From the NCBI GenBank assembly GCA_009773395.1, contig WRPI01000001.1, positions 310,001 to 374,000 of the forward strand: 64,000 bases of DNA. Reading direction: 5' to 3'. The notes beneath the pieces were generated by a model that was not told the DNA's origin, did not search any database, and worked only from the letters and a program-made list of their open reading frames with translations. This DNA is from Hyphomonadaceae bacterium (lineage in GTDB: Bacteria; Pseudomonadota; Alphaproteobacteria; Caulobacterales; Aquidulcibacteraceae). Shown piece by piece: positions 47,226 to 55,056 of the stretch. Made by a program: the position numbers and the translations under genes. Numbering within the stretch: position 1 is the stretch's first letter; every line of letters begins with the position of its first letter.

Positions 47226-47390
47226 TTATTCGCTTAGTTCGGCAGTTGTTGTGATTTGTTCTTGCAAAAGCGCGTTTCTTAAAGTCCGTTCAATCGCAAT
47301 TGTCGGCGCAAACATCACGCAAAGCGGACCAAGCGCCGAACCAATGACGGCAGCCAACGCATCAATAATATCAGGAGTGACAATTTCCAC
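47226..47390 (-). CDS. Small hydrophobic protein (candidate, unrecognised)
   Basis: A 54-residue frame with a GTG start and a GAGG ribosome-binding sequence about 9 nt upstream. It has a hydrophobic centre (IIDALAAVIGSALGPLCVMF) and a charged C-terminus ending TTTAELSE. It lies upstream of leuB on the same strand, 64 nt away. I do not recognise it. A + strand frame over the same bases lacks a good start and is less plausible. The 145 nt between this and the next gene show nothing. Confidence 0.4.
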   Translation of the reverse strand: MEIVTPDIIDALAAVIGSALGPLCVMFAPTIAIERTLRNALLQEQITTTAELSE

Positions 47391-47535
47391 CAAAATACCT
47401 CATTACAATGAGCATTAACTATTTATCAATCAATGTTAAGCAAATATTAAGATGGAAATCAAGTATCTATTGCATTTACAATGCGTTAACCATGTTTGTT
47501 GCAAGCAAACAGCAAGTTAGGCTGAAGCCAACCTA

Positions 47536-47751
47536 TTAGCTTATTTTGCGCCTATCGTTCACTTCGGCATTGATAGCCTTAGAAAAATCAAACTTGGTAA
47601 TTGGCGCGCCGCCAACTTCAGGCGATAAACGACCCAAACGCCGCGCCACAAAACGGCTAAGGCGAACTTTGCCTGTAATACCAGTTAATTTGCCCAAATA
47701 ACTAACTTGGGCCGGAGTAGGCGGAAAAATCGGACTTAAAACTGCACTCAT
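47536..47751 (-). CDS. Hypothetical protein
   Basis: A frame of 71 residues from ATG 47751, beginning MSAVLSPIFPPTPAQVSYLG; an upstream in-frame start would add 14 residues. It is basic, with RLSRFVARRLGRL in the middle, and has no membrane segment or known motif. It stands alone between leuB and fabI on the same strand. Pro-rich beginning and Arg-rich middle suggest nucleic-acid or protein contact, but no function can be given. Confidence 0.5.
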   Translation of the reverse strand: MSAVLSPIFPPTPAQVSYLGKLTGITGKVRLSRFVARRLGRLSPEVGGAPITKFDFSKAINAEVNDRRKIS

Positions 47752-47984
47752 AACTACACCTTCATGCTTGTTACAGGAACAAGATAAGAACAAATAGTTA
47801 ATAAGTCAAGCCCAAAAATTAACTAAATCGGTGATTTACCTTAAAAATCGGCAATGTTAGGATTTGGTACGTCCGTATTTGGCGTGGTGAGCGACATTTT
47901 TGTGCATTTGGGGAAAATTTCGAAAATCCAACGACAAAATATTTGTCTTCTAAGACAAGTGTATTGAGAGTTTATCTGACCGCT

Positions 47985-48180
47985 TTGGCTTAGGAAGGCC
48001 TTTGGGCAATGCTGCCAAAGGCCTCCAATGAGTTTACTTGCGATGTTTCTATGTCAACCCCCAGGGCCGCTTCGCGGTCGCGCTAAGGCGCGAGGGGTTG
48101 ACATAGAAACATCGCGGACATCAAAATCGAAACAAGGCTTTACTGGCAAGAAATGCCATAAAGCCGTTCCAAGTTTTTTC
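47985..48180. repeat. Three-hairpin intergenic element, copy 4 (family C)
   Basis: It lies in the 438-nt gap between the hypothetical gene and fabI. Hairpin 1 is 47996-48024 (AGGCCTTTGGG with CCAAAGGCCT). The central hairpin is 48040-48115, with a perfect 22-bp stem 48040-48061/48094-48115 reading GCGATGTTTCTATGTCAACC and two more C; the loop has CCGCTTCGCGG. Hairpin 3 is 48136-48165 (GGCTTTA-CTGGCA with TGCC-ATAAAGCC). The gaps are 15 and 20 nt. The sequence differs from families A and B except for TGTCAA/TTGACA, but the layout is the same. Bases 47752-47984 show no gene. Confidence 0.8.
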
Positions 48181-48189
48181 TTTTCTATT

Positions 48190-48993
48190 TTAAGCTTCCA
48201 ACCCGTCTGGCACGCCGACCACATGGAAGCCAGCATCGACATGGACCACTTCGGCGGTCGTGGATTGGCCCAAATCAGACAATAGCCACAATGCACAACC
48301 GGCAATGCCTTCCATTGTGGTATCTTCCTTTAGCAAAGACCAATTGCGCCCAGTACCGACCAAATCGCGCCCGCCTTTAATACCTGCGAGTGCCAGTGTG
48401 CGCATGGGGCCAGCTGAGATTGCATTGACGCGAATTCCCTGCGGCCCCAAATCGCGAGCAATATAGCGAGTGCAGGCTTCAAGTGCCGCCTTAGCAACTC
48501 CCATAACATTATATGAAGGAATTACCCGTTCTGCGCCCAAATATGAAAGCGTAATCATGGATCCGCCGCTTTGCATCATTTTTGAAGCGCGTTTTGCCAC
48601 AGCAACCCAAGAAAAAGCTGAAATATCCATAGTGCGCAAAAAATTCTCGCGCGTGGTGTTTTCAGTGAAAGAGCCTTGCAACTCGTTTTTGTCTGAAAAA
48701 GCAATTGCGTGAACCAAAAAATCAATTTTGCCCCACGTTTTTTCAAGCGCCGCGAACGCTGCATCCATGGCTTCATCATTTGTGACGTCACATTCCAATA
48801 TTAGGCTCGAACCAATTGATTCTGCCAATGGGCGCATCCGCTTTTCCAGCGCCTCACCTTGATAGGTAAAGGCTAGTTCTGCGCCTTGTGCCGCCAAACC
48901 TTGAGCAATGCCCCAAGCAATCGACTTATCATTGGCAACACCCATAACCAAACCGCGTTTGCCTGCCATTAAATTTCCAGTTGGATAAGCCAT
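48190..48993 (-). CDS. fabI: Enoyl-[acyl-carrier-protein] reductase (NADH)
   Basis: Last reductive step of fatty acid elongation, 267 residues. SDR fold with GLVMGVANDKSIAWGIA, and the FabI catalytic pair Tyr161 and Lys168 in SYNVMGVAKAA, with SYLGAERV before it. MVHVDAG-like VVHVDAGFHVVG ends the core. This is the FabI type inhibited by triclosan in other bacteria. A Rhizobiales-type palindrome lies just upstream and repeat copy 4 just downstream. Confidence 0.95.
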   Translation of the reverse strand: MAYPTGNLMAGKRGLVMGVANDKSIAWGIAQGLAAQGAELAFTYQGEALEKRMRPLAESIGSSLILECDVTNDEAMDAAFAALEKTWGKIDFLVHAIAFSDKNELQGSFTENTTRENFLRTMDISAFSWVAVAKRASKMMQSGGSMITLSYLGAERVIPSYNVMGVAKAALEACTRYIARDLGPQGIRVNAISAGPMRTLALAGIKGGRDLVGTGRNWSLLKEDTTMEGIAGCALWLLSDLGQSTTAEVVHVDAGFHVVGVPDGLEA

Positions 48994-49006
48994 AATTTCC
49001 CTTTCG

Positions 49007-49065
49007 AAGCGCTACATAGAGCATTTCCCAAAAAGTGTGAAGCGGTTTTTGGATTAGAAATGCGA
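49007..49065. repeat. Dispersed palindrome of Hyphomicrobiales type upstream of fabI
   Basis: The segment contains AGCGCTACATAGAGCATTTC, then AGTGTGAAGCGG and GAAATGCG. GCATTTC (49021-49027) pairs with GAAATGC (49057-49063), and CAAAAA with TTTTTG inside. I recognise this as a variant of a palindromic repeat found many times in Rhizobiales genomes, usually in intergenic regions. It starts about 14 nt upstream of the fabI start codon. Confidence 0.65.
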
Positions 49066-49082
49066 CAAACAAATAAATCATT

Positions 49083-49113
49083 AGCCCCGTTCTGATTTTG
49101 TCATAATGGGGCT
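49083..49113 (-). terminator. Possible terminator hairpin after the COQ9 gene
   Basis: AGCCCC (49083-49088) and GGGGCT (49108-49113) form a stem, about 80 nt past the COQ9 gene stop. There is no good T-run on the minus strand, so termination would be weak or assisted. Confidence 0.35.
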
Positions 49114-49191
49114 ATTGCCGCAATAGTAATTGTAGTTTTGCTGATAATTTCTGGCCAGGTCAAGATTAGATGTCGGCTCGCAAAGTTTTGA

Positions 49192-49845
49192 TTATGGCAA
49201 AGGCCGCGCGCCAAACCTTAATTTTGAAATGAATGGAATTGGGTCTGGCAATTTTTCTTTGAGTTTTCGCAATTTGGCTTTCGCTTTTTCAAACTGCATT
49301 ATGTTTTCAATGCGCCTATCCAAAAATGCCCATGTATCTTGGTTATCCCTACTGTCGTCACCCAAGAAGAAAGTTGCTGTAGCTAAATCTACACCCAAAA
49401 GAATCGTCCGTTTGGAATAATAATTGAAATCAGTCGAGGTGTCGCCAAATGCCCGCCAAGCTGCATCGGCAAAGCGATAACCGATTTCTACACCGCGCCG
49501 TGCATTATGCGGCAGGGCAAGCTGCACAATTGAGTGGCGCAAGGCTTCTTTATGCTGCCGCAGAAATTCTAAACGAGAGCGAATTGCCAAAGTGGCTTTT
49601 TGGCGAATTTTAAGGCCGTTACTTGCCGAAAGCGATGCCACCATTGCATTATCGGCAAGGGAAAACCAATAATCAATCATGCTGATGACGCCATTCGGGG
49701 CAATGATTTCGGTTTCGCCTTTGGATAGGCCTATATTTGCAGCTGCTTTGCGTAAGCTTGCCGCACTTAATCCGCCAAACAAGGCTTCATCAAGAAGCAC
49801 GAAAAGCAATTCAGATTTTTTATTTTTTTTGGTTTGGTTTTCCAT
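49192..49845 (-). CDS. COQ9 family ubiquinone biosynthesis protein
   Basis: Protein of 217 residues. The C-terminal COQ9 domain is recognised by DYWFSLADNAM, RRGVEIGYRFADAAWRAFGD, TSTDFNYYSKRTILLGVDLATATFFLGD. COQ9 proteins bind lipid and help the COQ7-type hydroxylase in ubiquinone synthesis. The N-terminal 50 residues resemble a TetR-like helix bundle. It is divergent from rpsU, as in many Alphaproteobacteria, with an rpsU promoter in the gap. Confidence 0.9.
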   Translation of the reverse strand: MENQTKKNKKSELLFVLLDEALFGGLSAASLRKAAANIGLSKGETEIIAPNGVISMIDYWFSLADNAMVASLSASNGLKIRQKATLAIRSRLEFLRQHKEALRHSIVQLALPHNARRGVEIGYRFADAAWRAFGDTSTDFNYYSKRTILLGVDLATATFFLGDDSRDNQDTWAFLDRRIENIMQFEKAKAKLRKLKEKLPDPIPFISKLRFGARPLP

Positions 49846-49973
49846 ACAAAGGCTTTCTCGCTGATTGCGTCATTATACCGCCTTCCTCAAAGCGATAAAC
49901 CCCCAAAAGTGCGACAAGTTTACAATGTGAAATATAAAAACCTGCTTAAGTGTAAGGAATCTTCGCCAAGGTG

Positions 49974-50002
49974 TGGACAAGTCAAACTGCATTAGCTATA
50001 GG
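49974..50002 (+). promoter_or_regulatory. Predicted sigma-70 promoter of rpsU
   Basis: TGGACA at 49974-49979, a 17-nt spacer and TATAGG at 49997-50002 match the housekeeping consensus. Transcription would begin about 50009, leaving a leader of about 33 nt with GGAG at 50031-50034. Confidence 0.6.
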
Positions 50003-50041
50003 CTCGCATCACACAGTTTTGACTATTGATGGAGAAGTATC

Positions 50042-50260
50042 CTGGTTCAGATTATCGTGCGCGAAAACAACGTTGATCAAGCGTTGAAAGCACTTAAAAA
50101 GAAAATGCAACGTGAAGGCACATTCCGTGAAATGAAGCGCCGTAATCATTTTGAAAAACCATCAGAAAAGCGCGCTCGCGAAGATGCCGAAGCTATTCGT
50201 CGCACCCGCAAGCTACAGCGTAAACGTGCGCAACGCGAAGGCCTAATCGCTATACGCTAG
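50042..50260 (+). CDS. rpsU: 30S ribosomal protein S21 (apparent CTG start)
   Basis: S21, 72 residues if translation begins at CTG 50042. The frame reads (M)[18 protein letters not shown], and other alphaproteobacterial S21 proteins start MVQ followed by an equivalent segment. GGAG at 50031-50034 is 7 nt before the CTG, which is ideal; the next usable codon, GTG 50057, is 22 nt from it and would remove five conserved residues. The basic C-terminus ([15 protein letters not shown]) is typical. A base error or true non-AUG start remain to be distinguished. Confidence 0.88.
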   Translation: MVQIIVRENNVDQALKALKKKMQREGTFREMKRRNHFEKPSEKRAREDAEAIRRTRKLQRKRAQREGLIAIR

Positions 50261-50283
50261 ATTTTTGGGCTGAGTCTGAATTT

Positions 50284-50317
50284 GCCGCCGTGAACCGTGG
50301 GTTCTGGCGGCTTTTTT
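50284..50317 (+). terminator. Intrinsic terminator after rpsU
   Basis: GCCGCC (50284-50289) with GGCGGC (50306-50311), inner GAACC/GGTTC, then TTTTTT. It lies 24 nt after the rpsU stop. Confidence 0.88.
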
Positions 50318-50380
50318 GCGCGTAAATAGGCAAGGTTCAAGGTGAATCGATTTTTGGCTTGTGGTTAATTGTTGAATATG

Positions 50381-50681
50381 GCTTAATGCGTCTCAATAGC
50401 AATCGTATCAAAGTTGCCAAGAAGGAATTTGCTTGGGAATGGTCTTAGTGGCAAACTTGCCCTAAGCCCATTCGATAATTATCCCTATGCGCCCTAGGTT
50501 TTTGTCAAGGCCGCGCTTTGCGCCCGCGAAGCGGCTATGGGCCTTGACAAAAACCTAGGGCGCGACACAAACTCGATGAATGGTTTTGGTTAGACAAATC
50601 TAGCCAAAAACCATTCCAAAGCCACTTAATCTCTCTTTTTCAATCAAAACAACAAATGCAGTTAATTGATGCAACTTGAAC
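50381..50681 (-). repeat. Three-hairpin intergenic element, copy 5 (family A, inverted relative to copies 2 and 3)
   Basis: It lies in the 451-nt gap between convergent rpsU and engB. Left hairpin 50437-50473; central hairpin 50489-50563, with a perfect 24-bp stem 50489-50512/50540-50563; right hairpin 50578-50616. The gaps are 15 and 14 nt. ACCATTCCAAAGCCACTTAA follows on the right, and the end TTGATGCAACTTGAA (50666-50680) matches the terminal repeat of copy 3. The left end is diverged. Read on the minus strand it aligns with copies 2 and 3, including the GGGATAATTAT spacer. Between it and the rpsU terminator nothing is seen. Confidence 0.88.
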
Positions 50682-50711
50682 TTCAGAAGTTCTAATTGCT
50701 AAAATGCTCTT

Positions 50712-51350
50712 TTAAGCCAAAGACATTATTTCTTCGCGCAATTCTTGTAGCCCCTGCCCATTATGTGCAGACACTGCCATAACTTCGGGGTGGGCGGCGG
50801 GGCGTTTGGCGATAATTGCGGCGGTTTTCTCATTCAATGATGTTAGTTCTGCTGACTTTAATTTATCAGTTTTGGTCAATATTATTTGATACGACACTGC
50901 CGCGCCATCAAGCTCTTTCAATATTTCCAAATCATTGGGCTTAAGGCCGTGACGAGCATCAATAAGCACAAAGACACGCTTCAAGGCGGTTCTGCCCTTC
51001 AAGAAATCACGGGTTGCGCTGGTCCAACGCGCAATTTCGGTTTTGGAAGCCCGGGCATAGCCATAACCCGGCAAATCAACAATTCTAATATATTCCGCTC
51101 CGACTTTGTCGTTAAGGCTAAAGAAAATCAATTCGCGGGTTCGCCCTGGTTCTGAAGATGCCCGTGCCAAGCCTCTGCGATTAAGGGTTGCATTAACCAA
51201 GGAAGATTTACCAACATTAGACCTGCCTGCAAAGGCGACCTCATTTGCACCCATTGGCGGTAGCTGCGACATAGTTGCCGCCGCCCACATAAAAACCGGT
51301 TCTAGGCGTAATAGTGATTTTTCCGCGTCGCTTGCACCTAAAATATCCAT
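50712..51350 (-). CDS. engB: Ribosome biogenesis GTP-binding protein EngB/YsxC
   Basis: Small GTPase of 212 residues for 50S assembly. G1 is AGRSNVGKSSL (residues 41-51), with LARASSEPGRT (switch I), G3 DLPGYGYA and G4 LTKTDK. It follows yidC by 15 nt in the order rpmH-rnpA-yidC-engB usual for Rhizobiales. argB, often next, is replaced by repeat copy 5 and the convergent rpsU. Confidence 0.93.
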   Translation of the reverse strand: MDILGASDAEKSLLRLEPVFMWAAATMSQLPPMGANEVAFAGRSNVGKSSLVNATLNRRGLARASSEPGRTRELIFFSLNDKVGAEYIRIVDLPGYGYARASKTEIARWTSATRDFLKGRTALKRVFVLIDARHGLKPNDLEILKELDGAAVSYQIILTKTDKLKSAELTSLNEKTAAIIAKRPAAHPEVMAVSAHNGQGLQELREEIMSLA

Positions 51351-51365
51351 TTTGCGTCGGGCCGC

Positions 51366-53162
51366 CTATTCAGCTGCGGCTTTGGGCTTGCCGAGCTTTG
51401 CGAAAAACTCATCAATCGGGTTGGAATTGCCAGAGCGTTTCGCGATCACATATTGCTGCACAATTGTTAGCAAGTTGGACCAAGTATAATAAATCACCAG
51501 ACCCGATGAAAATGACGCGAAAATAACTGCAAACATCCATGGCATAAGCGCAAATACTCTTGCTTGCACTGGATCGGTCGCAGTGGGCTGCATTTTCTGC
51601 AATAGCCACATCGATACCCCATACATCAAAGGCCAAGCGCCAATACCCAACATCACACCAATCAAAGGTATTGCGGTTGGGTCAAATGGCAATAAGCCAA
51701 ATAAATTGAACAAAGAGGTAGGGTCTTTCGCCGAAAGATCATCTATCCAGCCATAAAATGGCGCGTGTCGCAATTCAAGGCTGATTGATAAAACTTTGAA
51801 CAAGGCAAGGAAAATTGGCATTTGCAAGAGCATAGGAATGCAGCCAGCCACGGGATTGATTTTCTCCACTTGATAGAGCTTTATCATTTCCTGTTGCGAG
51901 CGTTCCTTGTCATTCGCGTATTTTTCTTGCAGCTCTTTCATTTTCGGCCCCAAATCGCGCAATTTGGCAAAACTCTTGTAGCTTTGGTAAACTAATGGGA
52001 AAGTGACAGTTTTCACGACAACAGTCATTGCCAACATTGCCAGACCAATATTGCCAATTTTGGAAGTAAAAAATAGCATTAGCCAATAGACAGGCTTGGA
52101 CAAAAACCACAACACGCCCCAATCAACAGCATTGTCAAATCGGTCTAAGCCGAGGGTTTCTTGATAATGATTAAGCTCGGCCACTTTTTTGGAGCCAGCA
52201 TAAACCCGCTCGGTATGGGTAGTGCTTTGGCCGGGCGCAATTACTGTGCCTTGGCCAACAAATGATGTTTCATATGATTGGCCACCAGCAGCACCCATGC
52301 TTTTGTAATTGGTTTGAATGGTCTCGTTTTGATTGGGTATTAAAGCGACCAGCCAATAAGTATCGGAAAAACCAAGCCAGCCGCCATGCGAAGTGGTTTG
52401 ATTGGCTTTGCCCTTGTCCATTTCCCGATATCTTAGGCGGGTCAATTTGCCATCCAATATCCCGACAGCGCCTTCATATGACGCTGCACCCTTGATGATT
52501 TCAGGGGCATAATAACGCCTAACCGCGCCATATGGCTTCAAATTAACTGCCGCAGCCGATGTATTGGTCACAGTGTCGGTATAAGTGAAAAGATATTCAT
52601 TATCGACTTCAATTTTGCGGCTGAATTTCAAGCCTTGCCCGTTGTCAAATTCAAGCACTATTGGGCTATTTGGCGCAAGCGCTGTTCCGCTTACCAAATT
52701 CCAAATGCTATCAGGGCCAGGGATCGCGCCAGTATAACCATCGGCCGCCCAGCCAAAAAAGGCAAAATAGCCACGGCCCGATGCTTGGGGGCTAAGCAAT
52801 TCAATATTTGGTGAATTGGGATCTATAGTCAAACGGTGATCTTTAAGATTAATATCATCGAGCCTGCCGCCGAAAGTTGACAATGACCCCTTTACTTTGC
52901 TGGTTTCAATGGTGATGCGTTGCGACAAGGCCAAAGCCTGCGTTCGCGAAACTGGCGCGCTAGTTGCGGCGGGCGCAGCAGGCAAGGCGCTATTTGTGCT
53001 CGGTGTTGTTGGCGCTGCTGGGCTTGCAGCTTTTTGCTGCGCCAAAAGCGCTTTGGATTGTGGCTCAACCCAAAAAGTTTGAAACCCAAAAAGTATCGCA
53101 AGTGATATAATAATTGCTATTAAAAAATTCTTGGTGTCGGGCTGCTGTTGATTTGGCTGCAT
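51366..53162 (-). CDS. yidC: Membrane protein insertase YidC
   Basis: Inserts and folds inner-membrane proteins, with or without SecYEG. 598 residues: an N-terminal membrane anchor (12-27, FLIAIIISLAILFGFQTFW), an Ala/Pro/Thr linker, a large periplasmic beta domain to about residue 350, and five C-terminal segments with YQSYKSFAKLRDLGPKMKELQEKY, the family loop. It lies 3 nt after rnpA. Confidence 0.95.
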   Translation of the reverse strand: MQPNQQQPDTKNFLIAIIISLAILFGFQTFWVEPQSKALLAQQKAASPAAPTTPSTNSALPAAPAATSAPVSRTQALALSQRITIETSKVKGSLSTFGGRLDDINLKDHRLTIDPNSPNIELLSPQASGRGYFAFFGWAADGYTGAIPGPDSIWNLVSGTALAPNSPIVLEFDNGQGLKFSRKIEVDNEYLFTYTDTVTNTSAAAVNLKPYGAVRRYYAPEIIKGAASYEGAVGILDGKLTRLRYREMDKGKANQTTSHGGWLGFSDTYWLVALIPNQNETIQTNYKSMGAAGGQSYETSFVGQGTVIAPGQSTTHTERVYAGSKKVAELNHYQETLGLDRFDNAVDWGVLWFLSKPVYWLMLFFTSKIGNIGLAMLAMTVVVKTVTFPLVYQSYKSFAKLRDLGPKMKELQEKYANDKERSQQEMIKLYQVEKINPVAGCIPMLLQMPIFLALFKVLSISLELRHAPFYGWIDDLSAKDPTSLFNLFGLLPFDPTAIPLIGVMLGIGAWPLMYGVSMWLLQKMQPTATDPVQARVFALMPWMFAVIFASFSSGLVIYYTWSNLLTIVQQYVIAKRSGNSNPIDEFFAKLGKPKAAAE

Positions 53163-53165
53163 GAT

Positions 53166-53549
53166 TCACTCTGAAATATGGGTTTTGGTTGGGGATAATT
53201 TCTTTAGTAGATAATTCACGTCTTGGGTAAGGTCTTGCCATTTCGCAACTATTGTTTGTGGCCTTGCGATAGCAACATAATCACTGCCTGCAATGCCATA
53301 AAGAGGGAGCGCCTTGGATAAAGCAGCTCGAAGTCGCCGCCTTGCACGATTTCTGCTCACCGCATTGCCAACTTTTTTGGAAGCTGTAAGGCCAAAACGA
53401 ATTTCGGGGCTTTTTATCAGATTTGGCGAAGTTTCTCGCACGCGCATTTGCAATGACAAAAATCGCCCATTGGCTTTTTTGCCCTGGGCGACGTAAAGAA
53501 ACTGTGCTCGTTTTTTTAGGCCAGCAATTTTTTTGGTAATATCGGGCAT
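53166..53549 (-). CDS. rnpA: Ribonuclease P protein component
   Basis: Protein subunit of RNase P, 127 residues from ATG 53549. The RNR signature is seen as KKVGNAVSRNRARRRLRAAL. The N-terminus LKKRAQFLYVAQGKKANGRFL is the usual start. A longer in-frame reading upstream overlaps rpmH in another frame and is rejected. It is 46 nt after rpmH. Confidence 0.93.
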   Translation of the reverse strand: MPDITKKIAGLKKRAQFLYVAQGKKANGRFLSLQMRVRETSPNLIKSPEIRFGLTASKKVGNAVSRNRARRRLRAALSKALPLYGIAGSDYVAIARPQTIVAKWQDLTQDVNYLLKKLSPTKTHISE

Positions 53550-53595
53550 CAATGCGCCCCCCTCATACCAAACGGAATTGCTGTAACATGTCCAA

Positions 53596-53730
53596 TTATG
53601 CGCTGATACGCTTACGGCCTTTGGCGCGACGACGAGCCAAAACCGCTTGACCGCCACGAGTGGCCATACGTGCGCGAAAACCATGACGGCGAGCGCGAAC
53701 AAGTTTAGAAGGTTGATATGTCCGTTTCAC
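53596..53730 (-). CDS. rpmH: 50S ribosomal protein L34
   Basis: L34 of 44 residues, too short for routine ORF cutoffs. It begins with GTG 53730 ([20 protein letters not shown]) and ends [17 protein letters not shown] is 8 nt upstream. It heads the rpmH-rnpA-yidC-engB operon. The frame is fully conserved for L34; the GTG start is common for this gene in the group. Confidence 0.96.
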   Translation of the reverse strand: MKRTYQPSKLVRARRHGFRARMATRGGQAVLARRRAKGRKRISA

Positions 53731-53828
53731 GGGGTAAACTCCTGTGGACTAAATAAATTGCCACATTGAAAATTGAAGTGTGGCTGCTACTGGTCTTATA
53801 GGAAAAAGTCAATTCAAAGGGTGATATT

Positions 53829-54782
53829 TTGCTGCAATCTAACAACCAAAAACCAGCAACTTCGTCAAAAGGCTTGTTACGTGGAATAAATATCACAATA
53901 TTTGCGTCGATTGCATCAGTTGCTGTTGCGGTGGTTTTAGTCGTCATAAAAGGCGCGGCGGCCTATACTTCGGGATCAAACGCAGTTTTGGCTTCACTGG
54001 CGGACAGCGGATTGGATCTTATCGCTAGCTTTGTGACGCTTTTATCGGTGCGTTTTGCACAAACCGCCCCTGATGACGAGCATCGCTTTGGCCATGGCAA
54101 AGCCGAGGCATTGGCGGGAGTATTTCAAGCGGGGCTTGTGGCAGTTTCGTGTGCCCTGATTGGGCTTTCATCGATAGACAGATTATTACACCCAAGACCA
54201 TTGGCAATCGAAGGCGTCGCGATTTCTGTGATGGTTGTCTCGATTTTATTGACAGCGGCTTTGGTCACATTTCAGTCTTGGGCTGTGAAGCAAACCAAAT
54301 CAATCGCCACAAAAGGGGATCGCGCCCATTATATGTCGGACCTTTTGTCTAATCTTGTCGCCTTAATCGGCATCATTATGGCAAGCTCTTTGGGTTGGCA
54401 TCAAGCCGATGCTTTGGCAGGGTTATTTATCGCGATTTGGTTGTCAGTCGGGGCGTGGCATATTGCCAGTGAAGCTGCGAGCCATTTATTGGATCAAGAA
54501 GCACCAGACGCAACCAGAAACCGAATTAGGGAACTTGTTGCCGCATCGGACGAAAATCTTGAAATTCACGATTTGCGAACCCGCATTTCGGGCCCGTGGC
54601 TTCATATTCAATTTCACTTGGATTTGCCAAGTGAAATGATGTTGGTTGATGCGCACAAAATTTTGGTAGCTGCCGAAAACCGCGTCCGCACTGAATTTCC
54701 TGATGCTGACATAATAATTCACCCCGACCCCGATGAGGGCGCCGAAAAACACGGGCACCCAGTTTTTGGAGAAATGGCGTAA
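53829..54782 (+). CDS. Cation diffusion facilitator family transporter (FieF-like)
   Basis: Divalent metal:proton antiporter of 317 residues with six membrane segments and a cytoplasmic C-terminal domain. The metal-binding motifs are DSGLD (segment II), HRFGHGKAEAL, HYMSDLLSN and HQADAL (segment V). The first two fit FieF/YiiP-type zinc and iron transporters. It starts at TTG 53829, with a second start unlikely because segment 1 follows at residue 25. It is divergent from rpmH; repeat copy 6 follows. Confidence 0.87.
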   Translation: MLQSNNQKPATSSKGLLRGINITIFASIASVAVAVVLVVIKGAAAYTSGSNAVLASLADSGLDLIASFVTLLSVRFAQTAPDDEHRFGHGKAEALAGVFQAGLVAVSCALIGLSSIDRLLHPRPLAIEGVAISVMVVSILLTAALVTFQSWAVKQTKSIATKGDRAHYMSDLLSNLVALIGIIMASSLGWHQADALAGLFIAIWLSVGAWHIASEAASHLLDQEAPDATRNRIRELVAASDENLEIHDLRTRISGPWLHIQFHLDLPSEMMLVDAHKILVAAENRVRTEFPDADIIIHPDPDEGAEKHGHPVFGEMA

Positions 54783-54799
54783 AAGATTTTAGATTGCCA

Positions 54800-54990
54800 A
54801 GGCTCAGGAAGGGCTTTTGGTGAAAACTTTGTTTTAACAAAAACCCTTCAAATATGGTCCTGCCGCCCCGAGCGCTTGTCAAGGTGCGAAGTGCAAGCAT
54901 GGCGAAGCCACCCCTTGACAAGCGCTCGGGGCGGCTTTCACAATCAATACCAAGTTTTGTGAAGCTACAAGTTTCACCAAAACTTGGTCA
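54800..54990 (+). repeat. Three-hairpin intergenic element, copy 6 (family B)
   Basis: It fills most of the 274-nt gap between convergent transporter and lysA genes. Hairpin 1 is 54808-54849 (GAAGGGCTTTTG with its complement). The central hairpin is 54862-54935, with a perfect 23-bp stem 54862-54884/54913-54935 reading GCCGCCCCGAGCGCTTGTCA and AGG. Hairpin 3 is 54950-54987. The gaps are 12 and 14 nt. It matches copy 1 at 9.3 kb in all three hairpins and in both spacers (AATATGGT before the central one), with scattered changes in loops. Confidence 0.87.
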
Positions 54991-55056
54991 TGACTCTTTG
55001 AAAATTCGGCCAAATCAACGGGCTTTTATTGAATTGACGACTGGGCGTCGAAGGGT

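Noticed and set aside
47176-47418. Plus-strand frame of 80 codons overlapping the leuB start.
   Set aside because: It lacks a good ribosome-binding site and begins inside the leuB upstream region; the minus-strand small frame has better signals.
53550-53702. N-terminal extension of RnpA by 51 residues.
   Set aside because: Those bases encode L34 in another frame, and the extension has no similarity to RnpA N-termini.
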